A stretch of DNA of 51,155 nucleotides from an uncultured Turicimonas sp. (GCA_947854175.1 CANTYJ010000056.1:1-51155), one strand, 5' to 3'; positions 27,913 through 36,932 are shown, numbered from the stretch's first letter. Translations and numbers: made by a program. Notes: generated from the letters alone by a model not told the origin.

Positions 27913-28608
27913 TTAATTTCCTTTTACCCAATCGTACATATCGTTAAATAATTCAGCTTTAACGACTAAATTTCTACCGGATTTTTTTATCAGACACTTA
28001 GACGTCCATTCAGAAAAAATTCGACTTACAGATACTCTTGTTAAATTAACAACAGCTCCGTATTGTTCATTAGTTAAATCAAGAGGCATTCTCATCCATG
28101 AAACCGGATCGATTTTACGTTCGTAACTAATTAGTAATACTTTAAGTAAGCGGCGAAGCCTTTCTTGGGGCTCCAATGTAAAGTTGGCAACCATGGCTTC
28201 AATGGAGCATTCCTGTTTGATGATAACGTGTTTGGCCATATCCAGTCCCATTTGTGGATTTTCAAGCATTGCCTTAGAGATAAGATGAGGATGCATGGCC
28301 AAAACTTCACAAGGACCAAGTGCCCTCGTGGTCACATTAACCTTAGTTTCCGTTAAGGCAGACAGATCACAGGCAGATCTTCCGGGTATCAATAAATTAA
28401 GAACACTAGGATGGCTTTTGTACTGGTCGGCGATGTAATAAGCGGCGGCGCCTTTTGTTATGAGGAAAAGCTTATTTTTCTCTCCTCTACCTTTGAGAGG
28501 CTGGCCGGAGCGGAAAGTTAAGGGCACTCCATATGCATTAAAAATGTCGAGAACTATCTGTGGTTCTTTAGGAGGAATCCACGGTAAAGCATGGAAAATT
28601 TGTCTCAT
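27913..28608 (-). CDS. Crp/Fnr-family transcriptional regulator
   Basis: N-terminal cyclic-nucleotide-binding-like beta barrel (about 15-125), then a dimer helix and a C-terminal winged helix with the recognition segment VVNLTRVSVSRIFSEW. The barrel lacks the FNR cysteine cluster and I cannot see the cAMP phosphate-binding pattern, so the signal is unknown. Start at ATG 28608, with TAGGAGA upstream; the longer frame to 28692 overlaps the likely promoter and has no such site. The product has 231 residues. It lies directly downstream of the periplasmic flavoprotein gene on the same strand, separated by a terminator, and may regulate it. Confidence 0.82.
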   Translation of the reverse strand: MRQIFHALPWIPPKEPQIVLDIFNAYGVPLTFRSGQPLKGRGEKNKLFLITKGAAAYYIADQYKSHPSVLNLLIPGRSACDLSALTETKVNVTTRALGPCEVLAMHPHLISKAMLENPQMGLDMAKHVIIKQECSIEAMVANFTLEPQERLRRLLKVLLISYERKIDPVSWMRMPLDLTNEQYGAVVNLTRVSVSRIFSEWTSKCLIKKSGRNLVVKAELFNDMYDWVKGN

Positions 28609-28690
28609 TAACAGTCTCCTAAAAATTAATCTTACATTCGATTTTAGTAAAAAGAATATGTCTCGCCTAATGGGGTAATCAATAAATGAC

Positions 28691-28712
28691 AAAAGCCGCC
28701 TGTTCGGACGAC
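28691..28712 (-). terminator. Terminator of the flavoprotein gene
   Basis: On the minus strand GTCGTC and GGCGGC (two G-U pairs) form a stem with a 6-nt loop followed by TTTT, about 25 nt past the flavoprotein stop. An overlapping stem CTTCTG/CAGAAG lies just upstream. Confidence 0.5.
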
Positions 28713-28735
28713 TTCTGTCTCACATCAGAAGAGGA

Positions 28736-30226
28736 TTACTTCTTTATGCCGATCTTGTTATCTTTGATAGCACTTTCAGCAGCGATACGGCCGGAGTTAA
28801 CAGCAAATCCAATTGTTGAACCTGCCATGAGTAAGTCATAAGAGTCACCATACATACCGCCGACGTCAGAACCTGCGGCATACAAATGAGGAATGACTTC
28901 GTCCTTGTCAGTTACAACCTGGAGGCGATCGTTAACTTTGATACCACCCAAGGTACCTAAAGAAGAAGCAACGCTCTTGATAGCATAGAAGGGACCTTGT
29001 TTAACCGGGAAGATATACTGAGGATCTTTGGCAAAAAGTTCGTCATGGCGTTTAGCAGCTGCGTTGTTGTACTGTTCAACACTAGCTTTAAGTTTGGCGG
29101 GATCCATGCCTGTCTTCTTGGCTAATTCATCCAAAGTTGCACCCTTAACTGCCCAGCCTGCTTTTTCTGCAGCGTCCCACTCTTTATCGAAGTTGGTTAA
29201 TTTAGCACCAATCGGAACCATAACACCAACACCTTGAACGATACCGTCGTGCTTCATGGAGTCAAGGTTCTTGCTGTCATAAACAACCCACATTTGACCG
29301 CCGATTCTTTCAAGTGCATTACCGGCTGCAGGCCAATCACCCATGATAGTTTCATCAGTGAAACGATCTCCCTTCGGAGTTAACCAAAGATGGGGTTGTT
29401 TGGCTGTGGCAGATACATGGTTGGTTGTTCCTACTCCTCTGGGGCCCGGACGATAAGACTGTTGTACATCAAGACCCTCCTTACCACCACCGGCTGACCA
29501 TGCCATCTGAATACCTACACCGTTCTTTCCGGACTGTGCTACACCGTCAGTATTCGGGAAACGTGTGTACTTCTTCATCATTTCAGGATTATCAGCAAAT
29601 CCGCCGGTTGCAATAATCACAGCCTTGGCATTTACGGTAACTTTGTTTCCGTCTTTATCTTTGGCAATTACACCGGCGACTTTGCCGTCTTTCATCAGAA
29701 GTTTTTCTGCCGGTGTATTGAAAAGAACATTGACGCCCATTTCTTTGCTCTTCTTCTGGAAGAGGTTAATCCAACCGGCTCCGCGGCCTTCGTAAATGTG
29801 CCAAGTGTAGAGACCACCGGGGTAGTTAGTTGTTAACTTTTCGAATTTGACGCCGTTTTTCTGCATCCAATCAACGGTGTCAGCTGATTTATCTACGATA
29901 GCTCTGACCAGACGAGCGTTGCTACGCCAGTGGCCATAAGCCATGATCTTCTTAAAGGTCTGATCTTTTGTCAGATCAATGTAGTGATCGCGTTGCATCT
30001 TGGTACCGACAGCAAAGATGCCTTCGGAGAAGTTTCCGGTGCCACCGGGGAGGCCTTTCTTTTCAAGAGCAACAACCTTAGCTCCGCCTTCAGCTGCAGC
30101 TAAAGCAGCTGCTGTACCGGCTGCTCCCTGACCGACGATAACAATGTCAGCATCCAAAACTTTATCAGCTGCATAACCCATACTGCCAAAAGCAGCTAAC
30201 ACGGCAACAGTAAGAATTTTTTTCAT
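28736..30226 (-). CDS. Periplasmic FAD-dependent reductase (flavocytochrome c-like flavoprotein)
   Basis: A signal peptide of about 19 residues (MKKILTVAVLAAFGSMGYA) precedes an FAD Rossmann fold starting DADIVIVGQGAAGTAAALA. ATGGFADNPEMM and a C-terminal GGI...LYAAGSDVGG complete the fumarate-reductase-like fold. There is no heme domain, so electrons must come from another protein, perhaps a NapC-type cytochrome such as that at 8 kb. Key substrate residues of fumarate reductases are replaced: the C-terminal NRLGGNAL-type segment, which carries Arg, reads GDSYDLLMAGST here, and the NE-x-TTRD segment reads DETIMGDW. The acceptor is thus probably not fumarate. The length is 496 residues; GGAG precedes the ATG. 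Confidence 0.85.
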   Translation of the reverse strand: MKKILTVAVLAAFGSMGYAADKVLDADIVIVGQGAAGTAAALAAAEGGAKVVALEKKGLPGGTGNFSEGIFAVGTKMQRDHYIDLTKDQTFKKIMAYGHWRSNARLVRAIVDKSADTVDWMQKNGVKFEKLTTNYPGGLYTWHIYEGRGAGWINLFQKKSKEMGVNVLFNTPAEKLLMKDGKVAGVIAKDKDGNKVTVNAKAVIIATGGFADNPEMMKKYTRFPNTDGVAQSGKNGVGIQMAWSAGGGKEGLDVQQSYRPGPRGVGTTNHVSATAKQPHLWLTPKGDRFTDETIMGDWPAAGNALERIGGQMWVVYDSKNLDSMKHDGIVQGVGVMVPIGAKLTNFDKEWDAAEKAGWAVKGATLDELAKKTGMDPAKLKASVEQYNNAAAKRHDELFAKDPQYIFPVKQGPFYAIKSVASSLGTLGGIKVNDRLQVVTDKDEVIPHLYAAGSDVGGMYGDSYDLLMAGSTIGFAVNSGRIAAESAIKDNKIGIKK

Positions 30227-30281
30227 TTTTATTTCTCCAAGGAATACCGGAATCTTTGAGATATCTTATTGATTCCAAAAC

Positions 30282-30297
30282 GCAATCGGTCGATTGC
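30282..30297. promoter_or_regulatory. Palindrome upstream of the flavoprotein gene
   Basis: GCAATCGGTCGATTGC: perfect 7-bp arms around GT, 56 bp before the flavoprotein start. A plausible operator for the adjacent Crp-type or another regulator. A weaker GTAAC-TTAC-GTTAC repeat lies at 30338-30351. Confidence 0.4.
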
Positions 30298-30442
30298 CCT
30301 TAAGAGAAATTCTGCACCTTCGGCCCGTGTTTTGTCAGTAACTTACGTTACGCAGAAATGAGCAGAGGTGTAAACGTGGATACATTTTGCGGGAAAATGT
30401 TTAGATTTGTTTTGTCAATTGTTAGGCACAAAAACGTTTTTT

Positions 30443-31165
30443 CTACCTTTTCTTGCAAGAAATATAAAAGGACAAAGGTAATACTCTGTTCGTTGATGAA
30501 GTTTTGGTTTTAAGGATTTCAAACTTAATATCAGTAAAGCCAATTTCATTTAAAACTCTTTCATCCCAATAAGGACGATATGTGTGGCTTAAAGGTAGTT
30601 CCTTTGCCAGCTCATCGATAACGGTTGTGCTGACACCTAAAAGGACATGATTTTCCTCTCTTACTTTCGGAGTAACTTGCTCTGCATAATCTTTGTCAAA
30701 CAAATAGCAATAATGGTTTCCGTCAAACACAAACATTTGACCGTTAGGGGAAAGAAGGTCAAACCATTTTTTATAAGCCTCTACTGGCTTTTCAAGATTC
30801 CAGACAAGGTTTCTGGAAACGATCAGATCAAAAGATTCGTTTTCAAATGGAGGATTTTGAGCATCGTCTCGTAAAAAGTTAACTTTTTTATGCGTTACCT
30901 TAGAAACGTAGTCTTTAGCCTGTTCAAGCATTTTTTCTGAAAAATCCAATGCAGTGACCTCGTGTCCCTTCGAGGCTAATAAACCTGTTAAAAAGCCTGG
31001 ACCGCAACCGAGATCTAACACTCTGAGAGGAGAGGGCAAGCTTTTAAATAACTGCACATAAAAATCTTCCGTCCCATTTTTATGTTCATTCTCAATTTGT
31101 TGTCTATAGCCTTCAGAACGGGTGTCCCAGTAGGCTCCAATTGTTTGCAGTTTGTTTTCAGACAT
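30443..31165 (-). CDS. Class I SAM-dependent methyltransferase in a metal-transport operon
   Basis: A UbiE/Methyltransf_11-type fold: SAM motif LDLGCGPGFLTGLLA at about residues 50-64, acidic loop TALDFSEKMLEQA, and FDLIVSRNLVWNL. The length is 240 residues. No membrane helix. It is last in a four-gene operon with a FecB/FecD/FecE-type ABC transporter, 27 nt after the ATPase gene. The partnership suggests it modifies the transported metallophore or corrinoid-like ligand, but the substrate is unknown. Confidence 0.8.
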   Translation of the reverse strand: MSENKLQTIGAYWDTRSEGYRQQIENEHKNGTEDFYVQLFKSLPSPLRVLDLGCGPGFLTGLLASKGHEVTALDFSEKMLEQAKDYVSKVTHKKVNFLRDDAQNPPFENESFDLIVSRNLVWNLEKPVEAYKKWFDLLSPNGQMFVFDGNHYCYLFDKDYAEQVTPKVREENHVLLGVSTTVIDELAKELPLSHTYRPYWDERVLNEIGFTDIKFEILKTKTSSTNRVLPLSFYISCKKR

Positions 31166-31192
31166 GTCAGATTTCTCAAAAAAACTTGTAAA

Positions 31193-31948
31193 TCATAAAG
31201 GTTTAATGGGTGTCAAAGTAGTCAGTCCCAAGCTGTTTTCTTCAATAAGGCTTTCAATTCTATAGATTGGGTCGATAAGCTCAGAACAAATAACCCGTTT
31301 CGGATGATCAAAGGCCTGTATCTTGCCCTGGTGAAGAAATAAAACTTCATCACTGAATCTGGAAGCTAACATCAAGTCATGGATTACAAAAATAACAACG
31401 GCATTATTTTCCTTACAATAACGCTGGACTGTCTGCATAACGACGAGCTGGTGTCGGATATCGAGAGCACTAGTCGGCTCGTCAAGTAATAAAACTTTAG
31501 GGGAGCTGACAAAAGCCTGCGCTAAAAAGATGAGTTGTTTTTGGCCTCCGCTCAAATTATTAATGGGAACTTGAGATAAGGTCGTCAAATTAAGATTCTT
31601 TATTACTGTTTCGACTTGATGAAGTTGCTCATCTGAAACATTCCAATTTAGATTTCTGGATAGGCCCAAAAGGACTGTTTCAAACGCTGTCAATTGCGAA
31701 TTAATTGATTCCAGCTGCGGTAAATAGGCAATCTCAGATTTGTTAAGGATTTTCCCGTCTGCATCCAAGCTGACTTTTCCCTTTGCCGGTATTAATCCGG
31801 CAATTGCCTTAATTAAAGTTGTTTTCCCGGCTCCGTTTCTACCTAGAACTGAGACCATCTTTCCGCCGTCAAATTGGCAGGAGATTCCGGAAAGAATTTC
31901 TTTACTACCCGCCTGAAAACTTAAGTTATCAAGAGTTAATTTAAGCAT
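31193..31948 (-). CDS. Metal/metallophore ABC transporter ATPase (FecE family)
   Basis: Walker A GRNGAGKTT (36-44), signature NLSGGQKQL, Walker B VLLLDEPTSALD and switch His in VIHDLM. At 251 residues it belongs to the FecE/BtuD/FhuC type that energises uptake of iron chelates, cobalamin or nickel/cobalt complexes. It starts one base beyond the permease stop, so translation is coupled. Confidence 0.9.
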   Translation of the reverse strand: MLKLTLDNLSFQAGSKEILSGISCQFDGGKMVSVLGRNGAGKTTLIKAIAGLIPAKGKVSLDADGKILNKSEIAYLPQLESINSQLTAFETVLLGLSRNLNWNVSDEQLHQVETVIKNLNLTTLSQVPINNLSGGQKQLIFLAQAFVSSPKVLLLDEPTSALDIRHQLVVMQTVQRYCKENNAVVIFVIHDLMLASRFSDEVLFLHQGKIQAFDHPKRVICSELIDPIYRIESLIEENSLGLTTLTPIKPL

Positions 31949-31949
31949 T

Positions 31950-32990
31950 TCAGTTACCTCTTGACTTTAAAAGCAGTGCAAATAAAAAAGGCACTCCTAT
32001 GACAGACGTGACGATTCCAACCGGAAGAGTAGCTCCTTCAGACAAAAGTTTTGAGATAACGGATGCTCCTAACATTAATAAACAACCGAACATTGAGGCA
32101 CAAGGTAATAAAAAACGCTGGTCTCCGCCTAGAAGCAATTTTGCGCAATGTGGCGCAATGAGTCCGACGAACGCCACGGTGCCAATAAAGCCAACAGCAG
32201 AGGCTACTAAGATAGACGAAAGAATGAATATAAAAAGCCGAAGAGCGGATATATCGATACCAAGACTTGCTGCTCTTTCTTCCCCGGCACTTAAAGCCGT
32301 CAGTTTCCAGACCTTCGGCATAATCAGGATAAAACAGAGAATCCAGCAAATGCCTGATACAAACACACTTGTCCATGATGAACGTTGTAAATTACCGAAA
32401 GTCCAACCTGCAATTATTTGAGCAACTTCCGGGGACGCAACATACTGCAAATATTGCTGAAGAGCCTGGAAAAAGAAGTTCATGATAATGCCTACCAAAA
32501 TCAGGGTGGTAGCAGACATTGTCCTTAGTTTGCCGATATAAAAAATGAAAAAAGAGATTGAAAGAGCAAAAACTAATGCAGTTACAGAAGTCCCAACCCA
32601 AAGTTGTCCGGCGATGGAAAATCCCAGAGTAATAGAAACTGCAGCACCGAAGCTGGCTCCTGCAGTAACGCCCAAGGTATAGGGACTAGCCAACGGATTA
32701 TTGGTAATTGTCTGAATGAGAAGTCCTGCTAATCCCAATGAAGCTCCAACAAAAACGCAGGTCAGAGTCATTGGAATCCTTAGATCCCAAATAATAAATG
32801 AGGCTGAAGAATCTCCTCCGGGACCGGTTAAAACAGTCTTTATAACATCGTAGACAGACAGATAAGAAGAACCTATCTGCACGTCGAGAAAAAACATAAC
32901 TAAGGTTAGAACAGCTAGAAATGAAGACAGTAAGATTCTTCGTTTAAGTTGTGTTGCGTAACCTAGTATCGCCGATGTTGTTTTTGTCAT
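31950..32990 (-). CDS. Metal/metallophore ABC transporter permease (FecCD family)
   Basis: A polytopic membrane protein with about ten helices and the FecCD signatures GLLIQTITNNPLASPYTLGVTAGASFGAAV and GFIGLIAPH-like FVGLIAPHCAKLLLG. At 346 residues it would function as a homodimer, since only one permease gene is present. Nineteen nt separate it from the binding-protein gene. Confidence 0.92.
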   Translation of the reverse strand: MTKTTSAILGYATQLKRRILLSSFLAVLTLVMFFLDVQIGSSYLSVYDVIKTVLTGPGGDSSASFIIWDLRIPMTLTCVFVGASLGLAGLLIQTITNNPLASPYTLGVTAGASFGAAVSITLGFSIAGQLWVGTSVTALVFALSISFFIFYIGKLRTMSATTLILVGIIMNFFFQALQQYLQYVASPEVAQIIAGWTFGNLQRSSWTSVFVSGICWILCFILIMPKVWKLTALSAGEERAASLGIDISALRLFIFILSSILVASAVGFIGTVAFVGLIAPHCAKLLLGGDQRFLLPCASMFGCLLMLGASVISKLLSEGATLPVGIVTSVIGVPFLFALLLKSRGN

Positions 32991-33009
32991 TGCTCAACAC
33001 TGTTGAAGA

Positions 33010-34143
33010 TTATTTTGCTTTTGCCGAATCTAATTGAATCATAAAAGTTCCGTTGTACTTCAATTCAGGAAGATATTTCCTGTAGTAATCGGCGAGATTC
33101 TTTTGAGGATCTAAATCTTTAAACGCTTCCGGATATAAAGATTTAGCTATATATTCTGTGAAAGTATAGTCACCCATATTTCTGAGGCTTCCGTGATCAA
33201 CCGCGAAGACTTTTCCGTTTTTGACAGCATCTAACTTGTCCCAACCGGGTCTGCTGAGGAAATTTTTCAATCTCTGTTGAGAGGTTTTTTGGTCAACGGT
33301 AAAGCCCATTCTCATTTGATCGTTTTTAGTGCCGGTTCCCCAAATGCTCCCTCCAAGGAAGATATATTGAGGATTCTGAGAAATTACAAATTCTTTATCT
33401 AACGGAAGGTAAGGTTGATGAGAGTTTTCAGCCAGGTTTTTGGCTTTCAATTGATGAAGAATAGCTCCCCACAAAACATCTTTGTTATAGCTGTTACCAT
33501 ATCTGGCAACTCCTTTGCTAGCTGTTTCGAAATAAACTCTTTTTTGCTTTTCTGAGTCCGGAAGTTTATCGATCGTAGAAAATACTTTATTTAACGCGTC
33601 TTTATAGGTTTGATTTTGCTCATTTGCGACAGCCGTACGGCCGAGCAATTTACCCAAAATTTCGGTGCTTTTAGTATGTGTTCCGATTTTCATGGAGTGA
33701 TAGTCTAGGACTATAACTTTAACTCCCGCTTTCTCGAGAAGTTTGATCCTTTGGTTATTTTCTACATACTGGCTTTTGCCGATAAGTAATACATCGGGCT
33801 TCAAACTCAATATCTTTTCAACGTTAAGAATATCGTCGTGGTAGCCTCCGATACTCGGAAGTGTTTTTAATATTGGAAAAGAATCAGTAAAAACTTTGTA
33901 TTCGCCATAGCGCATCTGCTCCCAACCATCTTTTGTCAACCCAATGATTTTGTCAGTGCTTCCTCCGCCGCCGACGGCCATAAAGTTAGCAATGTAGTTG
34001 CCGACAATAAATTTTTGAGGGGCTTTATCAAAATGGGTAGTTCGGTTAGCTAGGTCAGTTATATCAAAAGGTTCGGCAAGTGCGAGCGTTCCATTTAGGC
34101 CTGTAATCAGTACAAAACAAGAGAAGAGAAGTTTTCCTTTCAT
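33010..34143 (-). CDS. Metal/metallophore ABC transporter substrate-binding protein (FecB/BtuF-like)
   Basis: Signal peptide of about 23 residues, then a class III binding-protein fold: KFIVGNYIANFMAV, LKPDVLLIGKSQYVENN and the C-terminal FLSRPGWDKLDAVKNGKVFAVDH. No lipobox cysteine, so it is freely periplasmic. The length is 377 residues, longer than BtuF. It is first in the operon fecB-fecD-fecE-methyltransferase. Ligand may be an iron chelate, heme-like corrinoid or nickel/cobalt complex; sequence alone does not decide. GGAG precedes the ATG. Confidence 0.87.
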   Translation of the reverse strand: MKGKLLFSCFVLITGLNGTLALAEPFDITDLANRTTHFDKAPQKFIVGNYIANFMAVGGGGSTDKIIGLTKDGWEQMRYGEYKVFTDSFPILKTLPSIGGYHDDILNVEKILSLKPDVLLIGKSQYVENNQRIKLLEKAGVKVIVLDYHSMKIGTHTKSTEILGKLLGRTAVANEQNQTYKDALNKVFSTIDKLPDSEKQKRVYFETASKGVARYGNSYNKDVLWGAILHQLKAKNLAENSHQPYLPLDKEFVISQNPQYIFLGGSIWGTGTKNDQMRMGFTVDQKTSQQRLKNFLSRPGWDKLDAVKNGKVFAVDHGSLRNMGDYTFTEYIAKSLYPEAFKDLDPQKNLADYYRKYLPELKYNGTFMIQLDSAKAK

Positions 34144-34198
34144 AAAAACTCCATAGTCTAAAAATTACTCTTCCAAAATTTCAAATAATTTTAATGCT

Positions 34199-34223
34199 AA
34201 AAGTTACATAGGTAGTAACTTTT
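34199..34223. promoter_or_regulatory. Perfect inverted repeat in a divergent promoter region
   Basis: AAAAGTTAC-N7-GTAACTTTT lies in the 193-bp gap between the binding-protein gene (minus) and the EntS-like exporter gene (plus), 56 bp from one start and 114 bp from the other. It is well placed to be the operator that controls both directions. It does not resemble the Fur consensus. Confidence 0.55.
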
Positions 34224-34336
34224 TAAGTTAATTTTTAATAAGGTTTCTCAAATTGATGAAGAGAGTTTTTTCTCAAATAAAAAAGAAGGACGCCTATAGA
34301 TGAGTCAACTAAAATGAAAAAGGAAAGGAGATTAAA

Positions 34337-35530
34337 GTGCAGGAAGGGCGTCTTGGAGAGATAAAAGGGAACCGCTATTTTTGGTTCGCTTATAGTTTTT
34401 CAACCTTAGGTAGATTTGTTCATGGAATGGCTCTTTCATGGGTTGTATGGACTTTAACTCACTCACCCTTGTGGCTGAGCGCCATTGCTCTTTTATCAGC
34501 TCTTCCTACATTGCCTTTGGCGCCTTTTGCAGGACAGGTAGCAGATCGCTTTCACAGACACAGAATTCTTCTGGTTACTCAAACTCTAGGTTGTTGCGTG
34601 GCTTTTATTACAGCGTTTCTTGCATATAACTCTGAGCTGAGCCCTTTTATTCTTGCTGTTTTGGCTCTGTGCTTTGGCATTATCAGTTCCGTAGACGGTC
34701 CTGCTTTACACTCAATGCTTGTTGAGTCAGGTGAGACGATTTCGCAGGCGGTAGCCAGACAGTCTTTAATCATGAATGTTGCCAGATCACTGGCGCCGCT
34801 TCTAGCCGTAGCGATCATTGAATCCGTGGGAGATACCTGGTGCTTTGCTCTTAACGGTTTTTGTTTTATTCCTATGATTTTCATTATGGCCGTGGTAAAA
34901 ATACCAAATAAAACCACGCAAAAAGAAAGAGAAGAGAGTCTGGGAGTTACTTCCCGAGAATTGTTTTCTCGATACCGGATTTTAAGAGAGGTTTTACCGC
35001 AGGTAGCTTGTCTTTCCATTTTTGTCATGCCTGCGGTGGCTTTATTACCGGCTATCTCATTAAAGGGAGAAGAACTCGTAAGTTTCGGTTCAATGTCTTC
35101 GGGTCTTGGTTTTGGTGCAGTTGCTGCAGCCGTTTTAATGCAAAAAAATAAAAGGATAATTGACCACGTTACCACCGTTTGGATGGGAGGTTGGGTTACC
35201 TGTATCGGATTTGCAGTATTGCCGGCTTTAGATACGTTAGCCTCCCAGTGGATATGTGCAGTTATAGCAGGGGCAGCATTAACATTTTCTTTGGCGGCAG
35301 CTAATAATGCGGTACAAAAGCGGGCTCCTAATATTTACAGGGGCAGGTTTTCAGCGATGTACTTGGCCGTAATGTTGGGGCTGGTTCCGTTAGGACAATT
35401 AATTTTAGGTTTAACGGCAAATTACATGAGCGCTGTATGGGCTGTAAGAAGTTGCGCCATCCTTGCTATGGTCCTTATGGTCCTTTTTGCCTATTGGTCA
35501 TCTGAAAGTTCAGACTCTCAGGAAGATTGA
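34337..35530 (+). CDS. MFS transporter, EntS-like
   Basis: A 12-helix major facilitator of 397 residues. The opening RYFWFAYSFSTLGRFVHGMALSWVVWTLT and the A-motif AGQVADRFHRHRILL fit the EntS/DHA3 drug or siderophore exporter branch. Start GTG with AAAGGAG upstream. It is divergent from the FecBDE-methyltransferase operon across a shared palindrome, so a role with the same metal ligand (export, or recycling) is plausible but unproved. No siderophore-synthesis genes are visible. Confidence 0.8.
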   Translation: MQEGRLGEIKGNRYFWFAYSFSTLGRFVHGMALSWVVWTLTHSPLWLSAIALLSALPTLPLAPFAGQVADRFHRHRILLVTQTLGCCVAFITAFLAYNSELSPFILAVLALCFGIISSVDGPALHSMLVESGETISQAVARQSLIMNVARSLAPLLAVAIIESVGDTWCFALNGFCFIPMIFIMAVVKIPNKTTQKEREESLGVTSRELFSRYRILREVLPQVACLSIFVMPAVALLPAISLKGEELVSFGSMSSGLGFGAVAAAVLMQKNKRIIDHVTTVWMGGWVTCIGFAVLPALDTLASQWICAVIAGAALTFSLAAANNAVQKRAPNIYRGRFSAMYLAVMLGLVPLGQLILGLTANYMSAVWAVRSCAILAMVLMVLFAYWSSESSDSQED

Positions 35531-35686
35531 ATCTTAGTATCAGATAACCTCTTAACATTAATCCATTAAGCTGAAATTGAGAGCGGTCTTTCATTTCAAC
35601 GGCTTTTCAAAGAGTATATTCAACAAATCTATCATTTTCCGGGGAATAACGTCCCGGATGAATTCATCAAAATAAGAGGTAAACAA

Positions 35687-36889
35687 ATGTCCGATGTGGA
35701 ACTGTCACAAACACCGCCACTTTCTATTCGAGCCAGACACGCGGAACGATCGATTATCCGAGAACTGTTGAAATTGGCCGGACAGGCAGACGTTATTTCA
35801 TTTGCAGGCGGATTGCCATCACCAAAGAGCTTTCCGGTAAAAGCTATTGAAAAGGCAACCGACTGGGTCTTAGAAACACATGGTGCCAGAGCGCTTCAAT
35901 ATTCAAGCACCGAAGGGGAGGCCGCGTTGAGGAAGGCCATCGCTGAGCACGACGCAGAATTGGGTGTTCCGACTGATCCGGACTGTATTCAGATTGTTTC
36001 GGGATCTCAACAGGCTTTGGATTTGGCAGCTTTGGCTTATGTGGACGAAGACTCTTTGATTGCTGTAGAAGATCCGACATACCTGGGGGCATTATCTGCT
36101 TTCAGACTTCAACGTCCTAAATTCATTACGTTACCGACTGATGATTATGGTTTGAATCCGGATAAGATTGGTCCGGAATTCAGAGGTATTCGCTTTGCCT
36201 ACGTTATTCCTAATTTCCAGAACCCGACCGGTATTACTTTGTCTGAGGAACGTCGTATCAAATTGGCAGAAAAAGCCCGTGAATATGATTTTTGGATTTT
36301 AGAAGATAATCCATATGGAGAATTGTGGTATGACAAGCAACCACCAAAACCAGTCCGTTTCTATGCTCCTGAACGCACTTTGTCCTTAGGAACTTTCTCT
36401 AAAGTATTATCTCCGGGATTCCGTCTGGGTTACATTGTTGGACCAAAGGCTGCTCTTGAACCGATGACAACCATCAAGCAGGCAATAGATTTACATACGT
36501 CAACATTTACTCAGTTGATTTCAGCTCGTTGTCTGGATAAAGGCTTGATGAAAAAACATATGCCTGAAGTCAGAGAACTTTATAAAACTCAGTGTCAATG
36601 CATGCTTGATGCGATGGATAAGTATTTCCCGGAAGGCACAACTTGGACTAAACCGGATGGTGGAATGTTTATTTGGGCTACTCTTCCGGACTATATCGAC
36701 ACTGATGAAATGATGCATGAAGCTCTGAAGAGAAAAGTAGCGTATGTTCCGGGCTCAGCTTTCTATGCAAACACTCCCAAAAAGAACACGATGAGACTGT
36801 CTTTCGTTACAGTTCCTCCGGAAAAGATCAAAGAAGGTATCAAAGTTCTTGGAACCCTCATCAAAGAAAGAATAGACGCTCACAAGTAA
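35687..36889 (+). CDS. PLP-dependent aminotransferase (2-aminoadipate transaminase-like, fold type I)
   Basis: An aspartate-aminotransferase-fold enzyme of 400 residues. FAGGLPSPKSFP, the internal-aldimine Lys in LGTFSKVLSPGFRLGYIVGP, and IPNFQNPTGITLS match the LysN/ARO8-like class I/II group that transfers amino groups between 2-oxoacids and aromatic, aliphatic or aminoadipate substrates. There is no GntR head, so it is not a MocR regulator. AGAGG precedes the ATG. A strong terminator follows. An 11-bp imperfect hairpin (35572-35598) lies in its leader. Confidence 0.88.
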   Translation: MSDVELSQTPPLSIRARHAERSIIRELLKLAGQADVISFAGGLPSPKSFPVKAIEKATDWVLETHGARALQYSSTEGEAALRKAIAEHDAELGVPTDPDCIQIVSGSQQALDLAALAYVDEDSLIAVEDPTYLGALSAFRLQRPKFITLPTDDYGLNPDKIGPEFRGIRFAYVIPNFQNPTGITLSEERRIKLAEKAREYDFWILEDNPYGELWYDKQPPKPVRFYAPERTLSLGTFSKVLSPGFRLGYIVGPKAALEPMTTIKQAIDLHTSTFTQLISARCLDKGLMKKHMPEVRELYKTQCQCMLDAMDKYFPEGTTWTKPDGGMFIWATLPDYIDTDEMMHEALKRKVAYVPGSAFYANTPKKNTMRLSFVTVPPEKIKEGIKVLGTLIKERIDAHK

Positions 36890-36897
36890 CAAGTTTT

Positions 36898-36932
36898 AAG
36901 CCGGGGATAACTAAATAATCCCCGGCTTTTAT
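36898..36932 (+). terminator. Terminator of the aminotransferase gene
   Basis: AAGCCGGGGAT and ATCCCCGGCTT form an 11-bp stem with a 9-nt loop, followed by TT and ATT on the plus strand. Confidence 0.88.

Noticed and set aside
30382-30400. ACATTTT-GCGGG-AAAATGT as a terminator of the methyltransferase gene
   Set aside because: On the minus strand no T run follows the stem; on the plus strand no gene ends there.
34579-35175. 198-codon minus-strand ORF opposite the EntS-like gene
   Set aside because: Antisense shadow; the plus-strand frame is a full MFS protein with proper signals.
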